DNA from: Zobellia russellii
Lineage (GTDB): Bacteria; Bacteroidota; Bacteroidia; Flavobacteriales; Flavobacteriaceae
Direction of reading: 5' to 3'
Length of the DNA: 64,000 bases
Assembly (NCBI RefSeq): GCF_018728565.1
Contig: NZ_JACSOI010000004.1
Coordinates: 310,001-374,000 of the forward strand
Numbering within the stretch: position 1 is the stretch's first letter; each line of letters begins with the position of its first letter. Below, piece by piece: positions 51,244-59,797 of the stretch. Below the pieces are notes generated by a model. That model saw only the letters and a list, made by a program, of their open reading frames with translations. It was not told where the DNA came from and ran no database searches. The position numbers and the translations under genes were made by a program.

Positions 51244-52215
51244 TTGAAACTATCCAGGGAAATCAAAACAGGAATTATCGTTATAGGCGGTATACTGTTG
51301 TTCATCTTAGGTTTTAGCTACTTAAAATCGTCGCCATTGTTTGAAGATGGTAAAACTTTAAATGCTGTTTATAAGGAAGTTGGAGGCCTACAAGTAGGGA
51401 CTCCGGTAACCATAAATGGTTTTGTGGTGGGAAACGTTACCGGTGTGAAATTTAAAGATGAAAGCGGAGATTTATCGGTGGAACTTTTTATTAAGAGCGA
51501 TTTCGATTTTTCTAAAAATAGTACCGCAGAACTCTATGACACAGGTATTATAGGAGGTAAGGGTATTCAGATAAAACCTGTTTTTGATGGTGCTCCCATG
51601 GCAAAAACGGGAGATACTTTACCAAGTAGAATTCAATTGGGGCTTACACAATTGGTCCAAAAACAACTTACTCCTCTGCAACAAAAAGTAGAAGGCGCGG
51701 TTACCAATGCAGATAGTTTGCTTATGAACGTAAACGAAGTTCTGGATGATAAGGCCAAAAGAGATTTAAGGGAAACTTTAAGCGGATTGAACAGTACCGT
51801 AGCTAGTTTTCAAAAAAGTGCCGAAGTGCTTAATAGAATTTTGAGCAGTAATGAGAGTAGATTGAATGAGTCTTTGGATAATTTTGAAACATTGACATCC
51901 AATTTTGCTAAACTGTCCGATTCATTGAATAACGCAGGGTTAGGACGTACATTGGCAAATCTTGAGTCTACTATGGGCAATTTAAATAAACTGATGGCCA
52001 ATATAGAAAAGGGAGATGGTTCATTAGGTAAGCTCATGAAGGACGAAGAACTGTACAATAATTTAAACAATGCATCTAGGGAATTAGATTTGTTGTTACA
52101 GGATTTTCGTTTAAACCCGAAACGATATGTAAATGTTTCTGTTTTTGGTAAAAAGCAAAAGGAATATGAACTTCCTGAAGAAGACCCGGCCAACCCTCAA
52201 CAAACTGAACAATAA
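51244..52215 (+). CDS. MCE/MlaD-family lipid-transport protein
   Basis: This 323-residue protein has one N-terminal membrane span (TGIIVIGGILLFILGFSYL) and one MCE domain at residues about 38-115 (VGGLQVGTPVTINGFVVG, TGIIGGKGIQI). A long helical tail follows, with many heptad-like Asn/Leu repeats (residues about 145-290). Such proteins carry phospholipids or other lipids between membranes with an ABC transporter, but no MlaE/MlaF genes are present here. The start is a TTG at 51244; an upstream stop blocks any extension to an ATG. Its TAA stop abuts the ATG of the next gene with no base between, so translational coupling with the Fe-S protein is expected. Confidence 0.9.
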   Translation: MKLSREIKTGIIVIGGILLFILGFSYLKSSPLFEDGKTLNAVYKEVGGLQVGTPVTINGFVVGNVTGVKFKDESGDLSVELFIKSDFDFSKNSTAELYDTGIIGGKGIQIKPVFDGAPMAKTGDTLPSRIQLGLTQLVQKQLTPLQQKVEGAVTNADSLLMNVNEVLDDKAKRDLRETLSGLNSTVASFQKSAEVLNRILSSNESRLNESLDNFETLTSNFAKLSDSLNNAGLGRTLANLESTMGNLNKLMANIEKGDGSLGKLMKDEELYNNLNNASRELDLLLQDFRLNPKRYVNVSVFGKKQKEYELPEEDPANPQQTEQ

Positions 52216-53544
52216 ATGGAATACTTACCCAATATTTTATTTTTAATCGTACTCGTAGCCGGTATTGGCTTCTTTGCTAGGAATGTAAAACGTCTGTCCA
52301 GAAATATTAAGCTGGGTAAAGATGTTGATGTGTCCGATAATACAGGGCAGAGATGGAAAAATATGGCCATGATAGCCTTGGGGCAGACCAAAATGGTCGT
52401 TCGTCCTATTGCTGGTTTCCTTCATATTATCGTCTATGTGGGTTTCATTATCATAAATATTGAAGTCGTAGAAATTATTTTGGACGGTCTTTTAGGAACA
52501 CATCGTCTTTTTGCCCCACTCGGTACAGTTTACGATATTTTAATAGGTTCGTTTGAAATATTGGCTTTTTTGGTTATTGTGGCTGTAACCGTTTTCTGGA
52601 TTCGTAGAAATATTGTCCGGATTAAAAGATTCTTAAAACCGGAAATGACTGGTTGGCCTAAAAAAGATGGTAACCTTATTCTTTATATAGAATTTGTGCT
52701 AATGGTGCTTTTTTTGACCATGAACGGCGCTGATTACCAATTGCAACAGATGGGTGCTGCACACTATACAGATGCTGGCATGTTTCCAGTAAGTCAGTTT
52801 ATAGCACCACTTTTTGACGGAATGTCAATGAGTTCTTTAATTATTTTGGAAAGAACTGCTTGGTGGTTGCATATTATTGGAATTCTATGCTTTTTAAATT
52901 ATTTGTATTACTCCAAACATTTGCATATTCTCTTGGCTTTTCCAAATACCTACTATGGTAAGTTGGCTCCTAAAGGGGAATTTAAAAATTTAGATGCGGT
53001 AACCGCAGAAGTCAAATTAATGATGGACCCGTCTGCCGATCCTTTTGCCGCTCCGGCAGAAGAAGAGTCTGCCGAACCGGCTAAATTTGGGGCTTCGGAT
53101 GTTATGGATCTGAGTTGGGTGCAACTGTTAAACTCTTACACGTGTACCGAGTGTGGCCGTTGTACGGATGAATGTCCTGCCAACCAGACCGGAAAAAAGC
53201 TGTCGCCTAGAAAGATAATGATGGACACCAGGGACAGGTTGGAAGAGGTAGGCAAAAATATAGATGCCAATAAAGGCCAATTTGTTGATGACGGGAAGCA
53301 ACTTTTGGATGGTTATATTACCCGAGAAGAACTTTGGGCGTGTACTACTTGTAATGCATGTGTACAAGCTTGCCCGGTAAGCATTGATCCGCTTTCTATA
53401 ATTATGGATATGCGTCAATACTTGGTAATGGAGGAATCTGCCGCTCCTACGGACCTCAATAATATGATGGGTAACGTAGAGAATAATGGCGCTCCTTGGC
53501 CTTTTAACCAAATGGACCGATTAAATTGGGCCAAAGAAGAATAG
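52216..53544 (+). CDS. Membrane (Fe-S)-binding protein with NarI-like spans and two 4Fe-4S sites (HdrC/GlpC-like)
   Basis: This 442-residue protein has about five transmembrane segments in residues 1-255. Several have membrane His residues that could hold haem b (AGFLHIIVYVGF, WWLHIIGILCF, SKHLHILLAFP). A cytoplasmic-type domain follows with two 4Fe-4S motifs, CTECGRCTDECP (about residue 310) and CTTCNACVQACP (about residue 377). This looks like a quinone-side electron-transfer subunit of the HdrDE/DsrMK class, split from its CCG catalytic-type partner, which is encoded next (50-base gap). Physiological donor and acceptor are unknown. The surrounding genes all concern the cell envelope. Confidence 0.88.
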   Translation: MEYLPNILFLIVLVAGIGFFARNVKRLSRNIKLGKDVDVSDNTGQRWKNMAMIALGQTKMVVRPIAGFLHIIVYVGFIIINIEVVEIILDGLLGTHRLFAPLGTVYDILIGSFEILAFLVIVAVTVFWIRRNIVRIKRFLKPEMTGWPKKDGNLILYIEFVLMVLFLTMNGADYQLQQMGAAHYTDAGMFPVSQFIAPLFDGMSMSSLIILERTAWWLHIIGILCFLNYLYYSKHLHILLAFPNTYYGKLAPKGEFKNLDAVTAEVKLMMDPSADPFAAPAEEESAEPAKFGASDVMDLSWVQLLNSYTCTECGRCTDECPANQTGKKLSPRKIMMDTRDRLEEVGKNIDANKGQFVDDGKQLLDGYITREELWACTTCNACVQACPVSIDPLSIIMDMRQYLVMEESAAPTDLNNMMGNVENNGAPWPFNQMDRLNWAKEE

Positions 53545-53594
53545 GTAGTCTTTTAAGGACACTAGAATAATTTATAGAACTTGAATTTTATAGA

Positions 53595-54386
53595 ATGGCG
53601 AACGAATTAAAAGTTCCAACAATGGCAGAGCTTTTTGCTGCAGGTCAAAAACCAGAAGTTTTGTTTTGGGTTGGCTGCGCTGGTAGTTTTGACGATAGGG
53701 CAAAAAAGATAACTAAAGCATTTGTTCAGTTGTTGAATAAGGCAAATGTTTCTTTTGCCGTTTTGGGAACCGAAGAAAGCTGTACCGGAGACCCGGCAAA
53801 AAGAGCGGGGAACGAATTTTTGTTCCAAATGCAGGCAGTCACCAATATAGAGGTGATGAATGCCTATGGGATTAACAAAATAGTTACGGCCTGTCCGCAT
53901 TGTTTTAACACCATTAAAAATGAATACCCCGGTTTGGGCGGTCATTACGAGGTGGTTCATCATACGCAATTCTTGAAAAAGCTTTTTGAAGATGGAAGAA
54001 TTACCTTGGAAGGCGGAAAATTTAAAGGTAAACGTATAACCTATCATGATCCGTGCTATTTAGGTAGGGCCAACAATGTTTACGAAGCTCCCCGGGATTT
54101 GATCCGTAAATTGGATGCAGAGCTTATAGAAATGAAAAGCTGTAAGGAAAAAGGACTATGTTGTGGTGCCGGTGGTGCCCAAATGTTCAAGGAGCCGGAA
54201 AAAGGCAATAAGGACGTTAATATAGAGCGAACCGAACAGGCATTGGAAACTCAGCCGGAAATTATTGCCGCCGGGTGCCCATTTTGCAATACTATGATGA
54301 CGGATGGTGTAAAGAATAAAGAGAAAGAAGGAGCCATTGCAGTAATGGATATAGCAGAGCTTATGGCTTCTGCCGAAGACTTATAA
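53595..54386 (+). CDS. CCG-domain (Fe-S)-binding protein (HdrB/LutA-like)
   Basis: This 263-residue soluble protein has two cysteine-rich CCG-type halves: VGCAGSFDD, EESCTGDPAKR and VTACPHCFNTIKNEYP in the first, and YHDPCYLGR, CCGAGGAQMF and AAGCPFCNTMM in the second. CCG domains bind non-cubane or standard 4Fe-4S clusters in heterodisulfide reductases, LutA-type lactate oxidases and succinate:quinone reductases of the SdhE type. Together with the preceding membrane Fe-S protein it forms a probable two-component quinone-linked oxidoreductase. What it oxidises or reduces cannot be told from sequence. The gene is followed after 36 bases by a small conserved gene, probably in one operon. Confidence 0.9.
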   Translation: MANELKVPTMAELFAAGQKPEVLFWVGCAGSFDDRAKKITKAFVQLLNKANVSFAVLGTEESCTGDPAKRAGNEFLFQMQAVTNIEVMNAYGINKIVTACPHCFNTIKNEYPGLGGHYEVVHHTQFLKKLFEDGRITLEGGKFKGKRITYHDPCYLGRANNVYEAPRDLIRKLDAELIEMKSCKEKGLCCGAGGAQMFKEPEKGNKDVNIERTEQALETQPEIIAAGCPFCNTMMTDGVKNKEKEGAIAVMDIAELMASAEDL

Positions 54387-54422
54387 ATGCCCCAATAAGA
54401 ACCCCAAATTTAGAACACTAAA

Positions 54423-54905
54423 ATGCTAGTAGAATTTAATACATTACCCAATGCTTCACGCATTTGGATTTATCAAGGTAGCCGCAGCTTTACCGAAACA
54501 GAACTAGAAGAAATTCAGAAAGAGTTGGATGCGTTCATTACCGAGTGGACGGCTCACGGCAGTCAACTAAAGGCCGGATACGAAATTAAATATAGGAGAT
54601 TTATAGTATTGGCTTTAGATCAGAGTGCTACAGCGGCATCAGGTTGTTCTATTGATGCATCTGTACATTTTATTCAACATTTAGAAAAAAAATACAATGT
54701 TGAGCTGTTGGATAAGATGAATGTTTCCTATAAGCAAGGAGAGCATATAGCCTACAAGCCTCTTGTGGATTTTAAAAAGATGGCAAAGCAAAAAGCGGTC
54801 TCAAAAAACACCATTGTTTTCAATAATCTAGTTACCAACAAAGAGGAATATCAGGAACATTGGGAGGTGCCGGCATCGGAAAGTTGGCATTCCCGTTTTA
54901 TGTAA
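54423..54905 (+). CDS. Conserved small protein of unknown function (often labelled ABC transporter ATPase)
   Basis: This 160-residue cytosolic protein has no signal or membrane segment. It contains FNTLPNASRIWIYQGSR at the N-terminus, YEIKYRRFIVLALDQSA and SGCSIDASVHFIQHLE in the middle. I recall close relatives in Flavobacteriia being named ABC transporter ATPase, but there is no Walker A (GxxxxGKS/T), no ABC signature and the length is far too small, so that label is not supported by the sequence. The position next to the CCG protein suggests a link to the Fe-S pair, perhaps as an accessory protein; this is only contextual. The single Cys of SGCS may be worth attention. Confidence 0.8.
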   Translation: MLVEFNTLPNASRIWIYQGSRSFTETELEEIQKELDAFITEWTAHGSQLKAGYEIKYRRFIVLALDQSATAASGCSIDASVHFIQHLEKKYNVELLDKMNVSYKQGEHIAYKPLVDFKKMAKQKAVSKNTIVFNNLVTNKEEYQEHWEVPASESWHSRFM

Positions 54906-55009
54906 TAATACTATTTTTTTATTTTCTGAGGTATTGATTTCATTATATATATCGGATGAAATGCAATATTCCTTTTAGTTTTTAGTTATTGCCATAGATC
55001 TATTTTATA

Positions 55010-57922
55010 ATGCGGTTTTTCCCTGTTTTTTCCTTTCTTTTTTTCGTATTTCTGAGTGTCAGTGCCCAGCAACATCCTTTGGTAACCAAAGATAGTTTGG
55101 CGCAGAGCAATTGGGTAGATGCGCGCTACAATGAAATGACCTTGGATCAAAAGCTGGGGCAACTTTTTATGGTTATGGTAGCTTCGGACCAAGCAAAATC
55201 TAGTACGGACAAGATAAAAAGCCTCATTAAGGAACAGCAAATAGGAGGGGTTATATTTTCCACCGGAGGTCCAATTAGACAGGCAAAACTTACCAATGAA
55301 TTTCAATCTGTAGCAAAGGTACCCCTTATGGTGGGTATGGATGCGGAATGGGGTTTGGCCATGCGGTTGGATTCTACCTATGCTTTTCCTTGGAACATGA
55401 CCTTAGGGGCTATTACGGATAACACCATTGTTTATAAGGTAGGTGAGCGAATAGGGCAACATGCCAAGCGCTTAGGTGTCCATATTAATTTTGCTCCTGA
55501 TGTAGATATCAATACAAATCCACAAAACCCAATAATAGGTAACCGTTCTTTTGGTGAAGATCGAGAAAATGTAGCCGAAAAAGGTATTGCCTTTATGAAA
55601 GGTATGGAAAGTGCAGGAGTACTTTCTAGTGGAAAGCACTTTCCGGGGCATGGAGATACGGCTACGGATTCACATAAAGCTCTTCCTATCATCAATTTTA
55701 CAAGAGAACGTTTGGATAGTGTAGAACTATATCCGTTTAGAAGATTGATAGATGAGGGTCTAAGTAGCGTAATGGTGGCACATTTAGAAGTTCCGGCCTT
55801 GGAATTGAAAAAAGAGCTTCCTTCTTCACTGTCGGAACAAATTATTTCTGGTTTGCTCAAAGAAGAAATGTGCTTTGAAGGTCTGGTTTTTACCGATGCC
55901 CTTAACATGAAAGGCGTAACCAACCACGGTAAGGACGGTGATGCTGAAGTAGCTGCGTTTATGGCGGGGAATGACATTCTATTAATGCCTACAGAGGTGG
56001 CAAAAGCCAAAGAAAAACTAACAAAAGCATATAATAAAGGGAAAATTTCCGAAGAAAGATTGGCTAGTTCGGTAAAGAAAATTCTAATGGCCAAATACAA
56101 AGTGGGACTCAACAACTACGAACCCATTCAATTAGAGAATTTATATGAGGATTTAAATTCTAGAACGGATGATTTGGTCTATGAAGAGGCTATTGAAAAG
56201 GCACTTACTGTTGTAAAGAACAACTTTTACCTAATGGGCATAAAGCAACTGGAGAATAAAAAGATTGCTTATGTAAAGTTTGGCGATGCGGATAGCGACC
56301 CATTTGTTGAAGAACTGAACAAGTATGCTAAGGTTACTCAGGTAAATGCGAGCGATATTGGTACGCTAAAGAACAAACTTAAAGATTACAACTTGGTGAT
56401 TATTGGTCATCATAAGAGCAATGAAAGTCCTTGGAAAGCCTATAAATTTTCAAAAAAAGAACTGCAATGGTTGAAGGAGATAGCCGAAGAAAGGACTTCC
56501 AACCTCATTCTATCTGTATTTGCTAAGCCCTATGCACTCTTAGATGTACCTTCTTTTAAAAGTATAGACGCGGTGTTGGTAGCATATCAAAATAGTGAAT
56601 TGGCACAGCGTAAGGCCGCTCAAGCGATTTTTGGTGCTATTCCTACGGATGGAAAGCTTCCTGTTACAGCAAACCAAGATTTTCCTGTTAATACTCAGGT
56701 GAAGTTAAAGTCTCTGTTACGGTTAGGATATAGTTACCCGGAAAGAGTAGGTTTTGATGCCGCTAAACTGGCCCAAGTAGATACTTTGGTAGGGCATGGA
56801 ATTGATTCGTTAATGTTTCCCGGGGCTCAGGTCTTGATTGCCCGCAAAGGGAAGGTTGTTTACAATAAAGGTTTTGGAAAGCCTACCTATGATTCCAAGG
56901 ATAGTATTACCACTCAGAGTATTTTTGACTTGGCATCCATCACTAAAATTTTAGGAACACTTCCTATGATTATGAAAATGGAAGAAGAGGGAGATATTAA
57001 ACTTAATAGTACATTTCAAGATTTAATCCCGGAGTACGCAGATACGGAATTAAAAAATGTTACCGTATTAAAAGCTTTGTCCCATTACGGGCGCCTTCCG
57101 GCATGGATTGCCTTCTATGTAGATACGCTTGATAAAAACCGAAAGCCCTCAAAGGAGTTCTATAGAACGGAACCAACAAATGGTTTTTCGTATAAGGTAA
57201 CGGACAAGTTGTATTTGACCGATGCTTATAACGATTCAATTTATAATAGGATCGGGCGTCAAGATTTAAAATCCAATCGGTACCGATATAGTGATGTAGG
57301 ATATTACGTCATGAAAAAATACGTGGAAAAAGTAGGCGGGAAAAGGTTAGATGAGCAAGTAGATAAGTTTCTGTATCAACCTATAGGTGCGACAAGTACG
57401 GCATATAATCCACTTGAGAAATTTCCAAAAAATAGGATTGTGCCATCTGAAGAAGATAAGTATTACCGCTATGAAACCGTTCAGGGCTATGTTCATGATA
57501 TGGGCGCTGCCATGCAAGGTGGTGTAGGAGGCCATGCAGGCCTTTTTAGCAATGCGGAAGATGTAGCTAAGATTATGCAAATGTACTTGCAGAACGGTAT
57601 GTATGGGGGAACCAGGTTCTTGGACGCCCGTACCGTGAAAAAATTCAATACCTGTTATTTCTGTGATGAAAATGTGAGACGGGGTGTAGGTTTTGATAAA
57701 CCCCAACTAAAAGATAGCGGACCTACTTGTGGATGCGTTTCAAGGAAAAGTTTTGGACATAGCGGTTTTACGGGTACGTACACTTGGGCCGATCCTGAGG
57801 AAGAGATTGTTTATGTGTTCTTATCCAATAGAACATACCCGTCTTCATCCAATACACTTTTGATAAAATCAGGGTTAAGAACCAGGATTCAACAGGTTAT
57901 CTATGATGCCATTCTAAATTAA
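55010..57922 (+). CDS. Secreted GH3 beta-N-acetylhexosaminidase fused to a beta-lactamase-type serine hydrolase
   Basis: This 970-residue exported protein (signal peptide residues 1-20, ending SVSAQ) has a NagZ-type GH3 domain (residues about 30-360). It carries KHFPGHGDTATDSH and the nucleophile segment GLVFTDALNMKGV. A GH3 C-terminal domain follows (about 400-570), then a class C beta-lactamase/PBP4-type serine hydrolase (about 585-965) with SITK as the S-x-x-K motif, YSDVGY at the second site and HSGFTG as the third. The two activities together suggest trimming of peptidoglycan sugar and peptide or an ester in the periplasm. Both active sites look intact, although the second site has YSD instead of the more usual Y-x-N. 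It is a paralogue of the cytoplasmic NagZ at 2705-4276. Confidence 0.93.
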   Translation: MRFFPVFSFLFFVFLSVSAQQHPLVTKDSLAQSNWVDARYNEMTLDQKLGQLFMVMVASDQAKSSTDKIKSLIKEQQIGGVIFSTGGPIRQAKLTNEFQSVAKVPLMVGMDAEWGLAMRLDSTYAFPWNMTLGAITDNTIVYKVGERIGQHAKRLGVHINFAPDVDINTNPQNPIIGNRSFGEDRENVAEKGIAFMKGMESAGVLSSGKHFPGHGDTATDSHKALPIINFTRERLDSVELYPFRRLIDEGLSSVMVAHLEVPALELKKELPSSLSEQIISGLLKEEMCFEGLVFTDALNMKGVTNHGKDGDAEVAAFMAGNDILLMPTEVAKAKEKLTKAYNKGKISEERLASSVKKILMAKYKVGLNNYEPIQLENLYEDLNSRTDDLVYEEAIEKALTVVKNNFYLMGIKQLENKKIAYVKFGDADSDPFVEELNKYAKVTQVNASDIGTLKNKLKDYNLVIIGHHKSNESPWKAYKFSKKELQWLKEIAEERTSNLILSVFAKPYALLDVPSFKSIDAVLVAYQNSELAQRKAAQAIFGAIPTDGKLPVTANQDFPVNTQVKLKSLLRLGYSYPERVGFDAAKLAQVDTLVGHGIDSLMFPGAQVLIARKGKVVYNKGFGKPTYDSKDSITTQSIFDLASITKILGTLPMIMKMEEEGDIKLNSTFQDLIPEYADTELKNVTVLKALSHYGRLPAWIAFYVDTLDKNRKPSKEFYRTEPTNGFSYKVTDKLYLTDAYNDSIYNRIGRQDLKSNRYRYSDVGYYVMKKYVEKVGGKRLDEQVDKFLYQPIGATSTAYNPLEKFPKNRIVPSEEDKYYRYETVQGYVHDMGAAMQGGVGGHAGLFSNAEDVAKIMQMYLQNGMYGGTRFLDARTVKKFNTCYFCDENVRRGVGFDKPQLKDSGPTCGCVSRKSFGHSGFTGTYTWADPEEEIVYVFLSNRTYPSSSNTLLIKSGLRTRIQQVIYDAILN

Positions 57923-58054
57923 ATCAATCTTTTTTTCATGTAGTACTTCACTGTTAATCAATTTCTCAATTGATAAACAGCGCGTTTCGTGTGTAATCTA
58001 GAGGCAGGTTTGAAATTTAGAACAACTTATACCGACATACTTTATAGATTTAGC

Positions 58055-58062
58055 TAAATTTG
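58055..58062 (+). promoter_or_regulatory. Candidate -7 box immediately before bshA
   Basis: TAAATTTG fits TAnnTTTG and stops four bases before the ATG at 58067, predicting a leaderless message. No -33 TTG at normal spacing. The rest of the 144-base spacer shows nothing else. Confidence 0.4.
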
Positions 58063-58066
58063 ACTA

Positions 58067-59212
58067 ATGAAAATAGCAATAGTTTGTTACCCTACTTTTG
58101 GGGGCAGCGGTGTAGTAGCCACAGAACTGGGTATAGCTTTGGCCAATAGAGGTCATGAAGTTCATTTTGTAACCTATAAGCAACCGGTTCGTTTGGGGCT
58201 TTTGGGCAACAAGATTTATTTTCATGAGGTTCATGTGCCAGAATATCCTCTATTTAAATATCAGCCTTATGAACTGGCCTTATCAAGTAAATTGGTAGAT
58301 ACTATAAAGCTTCATAAGATAGACCTTCTTCATGTGCACTATGCAATACCACATGCGTATGCGGGTTACATGGCAAAAAAGATGTTGGAGGAAGAAGGCG
58401 TATACGTGCCTATGATTACCACACTGCATGGTACGGATATTACTTTGGTTGGTAAGCATCCGTTCTATAAACCAGCGGTTACCTTTAGCATCAATCAATC
58501 GGATGTTGTTACTTCGGTTTCAGAAAACCTGAAACAAAACACCATGGAAATTTTTGATATAAAAAAGGAAATAGAGGTTGTACCCAATTTTATAGATAAA
58601 TCAAATTACAGCACATCTTTTACAGACTGTCAGCGTTCTTTAATGGCAGAGGATGATGAGCGGATTATTACCCACATCAGCAACTTTAGAAAGGTAAAAT
58701 GTATTCCTGATGTAATTGAGATTTTTGACCGGGTACAGAAAGAAATTCCGGCCAAATTGGTAATGGTGGGAGAAGGTCCTGAAAAAGAAAATGCGGAAAG
58801 GTTATGTGAGGAAAAAGGAATTTCCGATAGGGTGATATTTTTAGGAAATAGTAATGAGATAGACCGGATACTGTGTTTTTCAGATTTATTTTTATTACCA
58901 TCCGAGTCGGAGAGTTTTGGATTGGCCGCTCTGGAAGCCATGATAAATAAAGTACCTGTTATTTCCAGTAATGCTGGTGGTATACCAGAGGTTAATGAAC
59001 ATGGAATTACCGGTTTCTTAAGTGATGTTGGCGATGTTGTGGATATGGCTAAGAATGCCGTAAGTATTTTAAAGGACGATGCAACTTTGGAAACATTCAA
59101 GAAAAATGCCGTTATTTCTGCTGAGCGTTTTGATATAATGAAGGTTCTACCTTTGTACGAAGCCCTTTATGAAAAGGCATATAAGGCAAGATTTGATAAA
59201 TCGTATAGTTAG
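58067..59212 (+). CDS. bshA: N-acetyl-alpha-D-glucosaminyl L-malate synthase (bacillithiol biosynthesis)
   Basis: BshA is a GT4 glycosyltransferase that joins GlcNAc from UDP-GlcNAc to L-malate, the first step of bacillithiol synthesis. The 381-residue protein shows the family N-terminus MKIAIVCYPTFGGSGVVATE, LHVHYAIPHAYAGYMAKKML, TTLHGTDITLVG and the GT4 E-x7-E region PSESESFGLAALEAM. Motifs and length match BshA rather than general GT4 enzymes. It implies that this organism uses bacillithiol as a low-molecular thiol; bshB and bshC are not in the window. A small lipoprotein gene begins one base after its stop. Confidence 0.95.
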   Translation: MKIAIVCYPTFGGSGVVATELGIALANRGHEVHFVTYKQPVRLGLLGNKIYFHEVHVPEYPLFKYQPYELALSSKLVDTIKLHKIDLLHVHYAIPHAYAGYMAKKMLEEEGVYVPMITTLHGTDITLVGKHPFYKPAVTFSINQSDVVTSVSENLKQNTMEIFDIKKEIEVVPNFIDKSNYSTSFTDCQRSLMAEDDERIITHISNFRKVKCIPDVIEIFDRVQKEIPAKLVMVGEGPEKENAERLCEEKGISDRVIFLGNSNEIDRILCFSDLFLLPSESESFGLAALEAMINKVPVISSNAGGIPEVNEHGITGFLSDVGDVVDMAKNAVSILKDDATLETFKKNAVISAERFDIMKVLPLYEALYEKAYKARFDKSYS

Positions 59213-59213
59213 T

Positions 59214-59669
59214 ATGAAATCCGTTCTCTTAATTTTTTTAGTCTTGTTTTCAACCTGTAAAGTACAGGAGAAGAGGGCGGAGAATGATAGAGAATTACAA
59301 ACCTTAACCCAAGCCCGATTGCAACTTATAGAAAGTGATAATTATAGCGGTACGGACCAAGAAGAATTCTTGGTGGTTACAGATATGAAAACTTTGCAGA
59401 AGTTTTATTCAACGGTTAACAGAACAAGGAAACCAGGGTTACCGGTCCCTCAAGTAGATTTTTCAAAGGAGGTTTTGGTTATTTATTGTGCGGGAAAGAG
59501 GGAAAACTCCTTTCAACCTAGGTTGTTCGTTGAAAATGAGACCGAAGGCCAGCTTGTTTTAAAAGTTGAAAACATTACCGGTAACGATAAAACATCAACT
59601 TCTATAATCACACCGTTCTCCGTGTACAAATTACCACTTACACAGAAAAATATCCTCTTACAACAATAA
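59214..59669 (+). CDS. Small lipoprotein of unknown function
   Basis: The product of about 151 residues has a short signal with a lipid Cys (LVLFSTCKVQ). The rest is beta-rich: EFLVVTDMKTLQKFYSTVN, VDFSKEVLVIYCAGKR and FSVYKLPLTQ. The end weakly resembles the PrcB C-terminal fold of protease-complex proteins, which is only a guess. The ATG at 59214 is one base past the bshA stop, so the two are probably translationally coupled; a longer frame from 59169 would overlap bshA and lose the signal peptide. No direct tie to bacillithiol can be shown. Confidence 0.7.
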   Translation: MKSVLLIFLVLFSTCKVQEKRAENDRELQTLTQARLQLIESDNYSGTDQEEFLVVTDMKTLQKFYSTVNRTRKPGLPVPQVDFSKEVLVIYCAGKRENSFQPRLFVENETEGQLVLKVENITGNDKTSTSIITPFSVYKLPLTQKNILLQQ

Positions 59670-59797
59670 CGTTAAGGGCTGTTAAGAATATTATAATTAC
59701 AGCAGACCATCGAATTTTGTTACCGTTCAAAGTGTATTGTAGTCTTATTGGTTTGATAGTCATTACTTTGTAGTTAGAACACCCAAATCTAATTGCT

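Noticed and set aside
53607-54047. 146-codon open frame on minus
   Set aside because: Antisense shadow of the CCG-domain gene; Phe/Cys-rich composition without any domain.
55432-56115. 227-codon open frame on minus
   Set aside because: Antisense shadow of the GH3 domain; the plus frame has the GH3 signature.
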